A DNA stretch of 7,726 nucleotides, from NCBI GenBank assembly GCA_964605645.1, contig CAZSDJ010000062.1:1-7726 (forward strand), in the 5' to 3' direction. The notes under the pieces were generated by a model. The model was given only the letters and a program-made list of their open reading frames with translations, made no database searches and was not told where the DNA came from. A program made the position numbers and the translations under genes. The DNA is from PXAH01 sp964605645. Lineage in GTDB: Bacteria > Omnitrophota > Gorgyraeia > Duberdicusellales > 4484-171. The stretch's first letter is position 1. The number at the start of each line of letters is the position of its first letter. Positions 6,261 through 7,726 of this stretch are shown here, piece after piece.

Positions 6261-6292
6261 CAATTATTCATCATCCGGAGAACGTCCTCTGC

Positions 6293-6327
6293 GCTACAGA
6301 CTTCAGACATCAGACTTTGGACCTCGG
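6293..6327. repeat. Five degenerate 7-bp tandem repeats
   Basis: Plus-strand heptamers run in perfect phase: GCTACAG (6293-6299), ACTTCAG (6300-6306), ACATCAG (6307-6313), ACTTTGG (6314-6320) and ACCTCGG (6321-6327), consensus ACTTCAG. The array lies in the spacer between the hepT end and the ATPase 2 promoter. It shares its unit with the array at 7433-7460. No protein is encoded here. Confidence 0.65.
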
Positions 6328-6331
6328 ATTT

Positions 6332-6361
6332 AAAAATAGGTGTGACCCCTTTTCTTGGGGT
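6332..6361 (-). terminator. Possible terminator / decayed palindromic repeat after hepT
   Basis: After the hepT stop the minus strand can form ACCCC-7 nt-GGGGT (6361-6345), with a run of five T (6332-6336) about eight bases further on. Overlapping it, 6333-6353 is an imperfect 21-bp palindrome with AAAA/TTTT ends and a GGT/ACC core. The T run is not directly adjacent to the stem, so termination is plausible but not convincing. It could instead be a degraded mobile palindromic (REP-like) element. Confidence 0.35.
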
Positions 6362-6377
6362 GGGAAGTGGTTGGTTT

Positions 6378-6803
6378 TTATTGCTTTTCTTGTATAAATT
6401 GAGCCACTTTTTTGGCAAAGAGATCAAAATCTGATAAGTTTCTCTGAAGATAATTATAAATTCTGGCTAAATCAATTTCCGCATATTCATGCACCAAAAT
6501 ATTGCACAGGCCAGCCACCGGCGCAAAACGCCGGCCAAAATCGTTCGGTATTATCCCTGCCTCAGCTAAAATCATAATTATTTGGCGGGCTTCTTCCGGT
6601 TTTCTTAATTTAAAACCGCTAATTAACATCTCTCCAATATCTAGGCTAGATTCAATGGCAAGCTGCAAATAATGAAGTACCGCTCCGCACAAGGTATAAT
6701 CTTTTTTTAATTCTTGTACAGAATGCTTCTGGTAACTTTTAAGATAACTGACATACTGCTGTAATTTCTCCAGTTTAGGAGCAATGATTTTATAATCAAT
6801 CAT
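6378..6803 (-). CDS. hepT: HepT-like HEPN toxin with Arg-to-Cys change in the catalytic motif
   Basis: This 141-residue, probably all-helical protein matches the HepT/DUF86 family in length and in the signature NILVHEYAEID (residues 101-111). Active HepT RNases carry RX4HXY: an arginine, four residues, then His-x-Tyr. Here H105 and Y107 are present, but position 100, where arginine is expected, is Cys (codon TGC; arginine CGC is one transition away). The nearest upstream arginines (91, 92) are too far away to replace it. Y107 matches the tyrosine that MntA adenylylates in studied systems. The start overlaps the upstream MerR-MntA stop by 4 bp and is preceded by GAAGGG, a good ribosome binding site. 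It may be an inactivated toxin, a variant with altered chemistry, or a non-catalytic partner. The family call is firm; RNase activity is doubtful. Confidence 0.85.
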   Translation of the reverse strand: MIDYKIIAPKLEKLQQYVSYLKSYQKHSVQELKKDYTLCGAVLHYLQLAIESSLDIGEMLISGFKLRKPEEARQIIMILAEAGIIPNDFGRRFAPVAGLCNILVHEYAEIDLARIYNYLQRNLSDFDLFAKKVAQFIQEKQ

Positions 6804-7429
6804 AATATCCCTTCTTTGGCAATTCTTTCAATAGTAGAAAAAGCATGCCGCTTGTAATAATATTGCCGGTCAAAATAAAGGCTCATCACTTTTGCCTCAA
6901 ACTTAACTCTTGCCTTTTCATCAATATTATAGATAACTTCGCCGTCAAAAATGATATTATAAGCCAGCAGATTAAAAGTATCGTTTAAAACTATTAAATC
7001 CACTTCTTTTTTATATATTTGAGAAAGCTTACTGATTAATTCAATTCGAATATTGAACCGCTTATCTTTATCCAGATTCAAATCTAAAAACACAGCTAAA
7101 TCAACATCGCTCAAAGGGCCGGCTCCGCCTCTGGCTTTTGAACCAAAGAGATAAGCAAACTTGATCGGATATTGGCTAAATATCGCACTTAAATCTGATT
7201 CTTTTAAAATCATTTTTTTAATCTGGAAAAGAGTATATCCTTCTTTTTTTAAATTTAGTATTTTTTCTAAATCCACTATCGCTTTTTTACTATAAAGGCG
7301 GTATTTCCCCCGGCTTCTTTTCTCTTCTTTAATTAATCCTAAATTAGTATAGTATCTTACCTGAGACGGTAAAACCCCTATTTCTTTTGCAATTTGGCCG
7401 ATAGTGAAAAGATTATTTTTTTCTTTCAT
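6800..7429 (-). CDS. MerR-type HTH fused to MNT nucleotidyltransferase (MntA-like antitoxin)
   Basis: This 209-residue protein has two recognisable domains. Residues 7-76 form a MerR-type winged helix: FTIGQIAKEIGV, then VRYYTNLGLI, then GKYRLY and a GYTLFQIKKMI helix. Residues about 85-165 form a minimal nucleotidyltransferase with the GSX10DXD motif (G96, S97, D108, D110) and a likely third acidic residue in EVDLIVL (D144). In characterised HEPN/MNT modules the MntA antitoxin transfers AMP to a tyrosine of HepT and so neutralises it. The gene overlaps the HepT-like gene by 4 bp (ATGA), which implies coupled translation and a toxin-antitoxin pair. The MerR domain probably provides autoregulation, a role usually absent from stand-alone MntA. 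The start at 7429 places the HTH at the normal distance from the N terminus, although no strong Shine-Dalgarno is visible. The catalytic motif looks complete. Function is inferred from domains and context. Confidence 0.85.
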   Translation of the reverse strand: MKEKNNLFTIGQIAKEIGVLPSQVRYYTNLGLIKEEKRSRGKYRLYSKKAIVDLEKILNLKKEGYTLFQIKKMILKESDLSAIFSQYPIKFAYLFGSKARGGAGPLSDVDLAVFLDLNLDKDKRFNIRIELISKLSQIYKKEVDLIVLNDTFNLLAYNIIFDGEVIYNIDEKARVKFEAKVMSLYFDRQYYYKRHAFSTIERIAKEGIL

Positions 7430-7432
7430 TTT

Positions 7433-7460
7433 ACTTTAAACTTTAGACTTCAAACTTCAA
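7433..7460. repeat. Four tandem 7-bp repeats in the leader of merR-mntA
   Basis: On the plus strand four heptamers run head to tail: ACTTTAA (7433-7439), ACTTTAG (7440-7446), ACTTCAA (7447-7453) and ACTTCAA (7454-7460), consensus ACTTYAR. They fill the transcribed leader between the -10 box and the start codon. No good Shine-Dalgarno sequence is left there. The same heptamer family occurs at 6293-6327. Confidence 0.7.
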
Positions 7461-7464
7461 CTAA

Positions 7465-7493
7465 AGTATACCGTATTTCTTCTTCCGTGTCAA
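7465..7493 (-). promoter_or_regulatory. Sigma-70-like promoter of the MerR-MntA/HepT operon
   Basis: On the minus strand a perfect -35 box TTGACA (7488-7493) is followed by exactly 17 bp and a -10 box TATACT (7465-7470). Transcription should start near 7458, giving a leader of about 29 nt before the ATG at 7429. A 7-bp inverted repeat, TCAATCT / AGATTGA (7490-7496 and 7519-7525, 22 bp apart), overlaps the -35 box and could be an operator, but could also be chance. A second TTGACA (7514-7519) has no matching -10 box. Confidence 0.8.
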
Positions 7494-7544
7494 TCTCGTA
7501 ATTAATAAAGTATTGTCAAGATTGAAACTGTGACGATTTTTTCC

Positions 7545-7726
7545 TTAGGGATGAGGAGTTATAGCAATAATAACAATTTCTTCTCTTTGAGGTCCATAAT
7601 AAAAAAAAATTCTGTAAGCGGCAGAAGTATTTTGTTCAGCATAGGCTTCAAAAGTTTTTTCACCTATTTCTCGAGATAAAGATTCATACAGATGGGTTTT
7701 CAAACTAGGATGTCTCGGATTTTGCT
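7545..7726 (-). CDS. RelE/ParE-like toxin, C-terminal part (cut by window edge)
   Basis: An open frame enters from the window edge (first whole codon at 7724) and ends at TAA 7545-7547, giving 59 residues. It begins QNPRHPSLKTHLYES and ends with RIFFYYGP followed by EEIVIIAITPHP. This pattern of 'HPSLKTH', an aromatic-rich 'RIFxYYGP' strand and a final hydrophobic strand ending near His-Pro is typical of the C-terminal half of RelE/ParE-superfamily type II toxins. Those are ribosome-dependent mRNA interferases or gyrase poisons of about 85-100 residues. I infer a toxin; I cannot say which substrate. No gene follows before the next promoter, so any partner antitoxin should lie upstream, outside the window. 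A run of nine T in the coding strand (7601-7609) is spanned in frame, so the end of this gene looks intact. The full start and catalytic residues cannot be assessed. Confidence 0.6.
   Translation of the reverse strand, partial: QNPRHPSLKTHLYESLSREIGEKTFEAYAEQNTSAAYRIFFYYGPQREEIVIIAITPHP

Noticed and set aside
6293..6327. CRISPR-like array
   Set aside because: Units are 7 bp and contiguous with no spacers; it is a tandem repeat.
7430..7544. Small antitoxin gene downstream of the RelE-like toxin
   Set aside because: No open frame fits; the segment is accounted for by a promoter and the leader repeats of the next operon.

Overview
The window is AT-rich (roughly one third G+C by eye), and every gene reads on the minus strand. 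Transcription therefore runs from base 7726 down to base 1. The standard bacterial code fits throughout. Taxonomy is uncertain. The low GC, the short palindromic and tandem spacer repeats, the divergent XseA and the many toxin-antitoxin-like genes suggest an uncultivated bacterium, for example a Patescibacteria- or Omnitrophota-like lineage. That is an impression, not a demonstrated assignment.

Layout in the direction of transcription: (1) the C-terminal 59 residues of a RelE/ParE-like toxin cut by the window edge (7545-7726). (2) A HEPN/MNT toxin-antitoxin pair. The antitoxin (6800-7429) has a MerR-type DNA-binding domain fused to an MntA-type nucleotidyltransferase, and it overlaps a HepT-like gene (6378-6803) by 4 bp. 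The position of the catalytic HepT arginine is occupied by cysteine. (3) Two different AAA ATPase/DUF4143 proteins (5036-6196 and 3489-4889), each with its own strong sigma-70-like promoter. (4) A frameshifted, C-terminally missing membrane-protein gene (2958-3388) that resembles the N-terminal membrane region of polyprenyl glycosylphosphotransferases. (5) An AbiE type IV toxin-antitoxin pair (abiEi 2268-2906, abiEii 1456-2268) with a promoter and an operator-like palindrome. Only 7 bp separate it from (6) xseA, the large subunit of exodeoxyribonuclease VII (72-1448). An array of inverted nonamers (6-92) ends the window and encodes the last residues of XseA.

Four promoters can be read directly. 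Each has a perfect TTGACA -35 box, exactly 17 bp of spacer and a good -10 box: upstream of the MerR-MntA gene, of each ATPase and of abiEi. They divide the window into four transcription units: merR-mntA/hepT, ATPase 2, ATPase 1, and abiEi-abiEii-xseA. Three have palindromes at or near the promoter. The promoter of ATPase 1 lies so close to its ATG that the mRNA is probably leaderless or nearly so.

Taken together this is an accessory defence/toxin-antitoxin cluster next to, and in one case apparently co-transcribed with, a DNA-repair nuclease gene. The most interesting points are the MerR-MNT fusion antitoxin, the Arg-to-Cys change in its HepT partner, the AbiE-XseA operon, and a degenerate 7-bp tandem repeat family present in two spacers.
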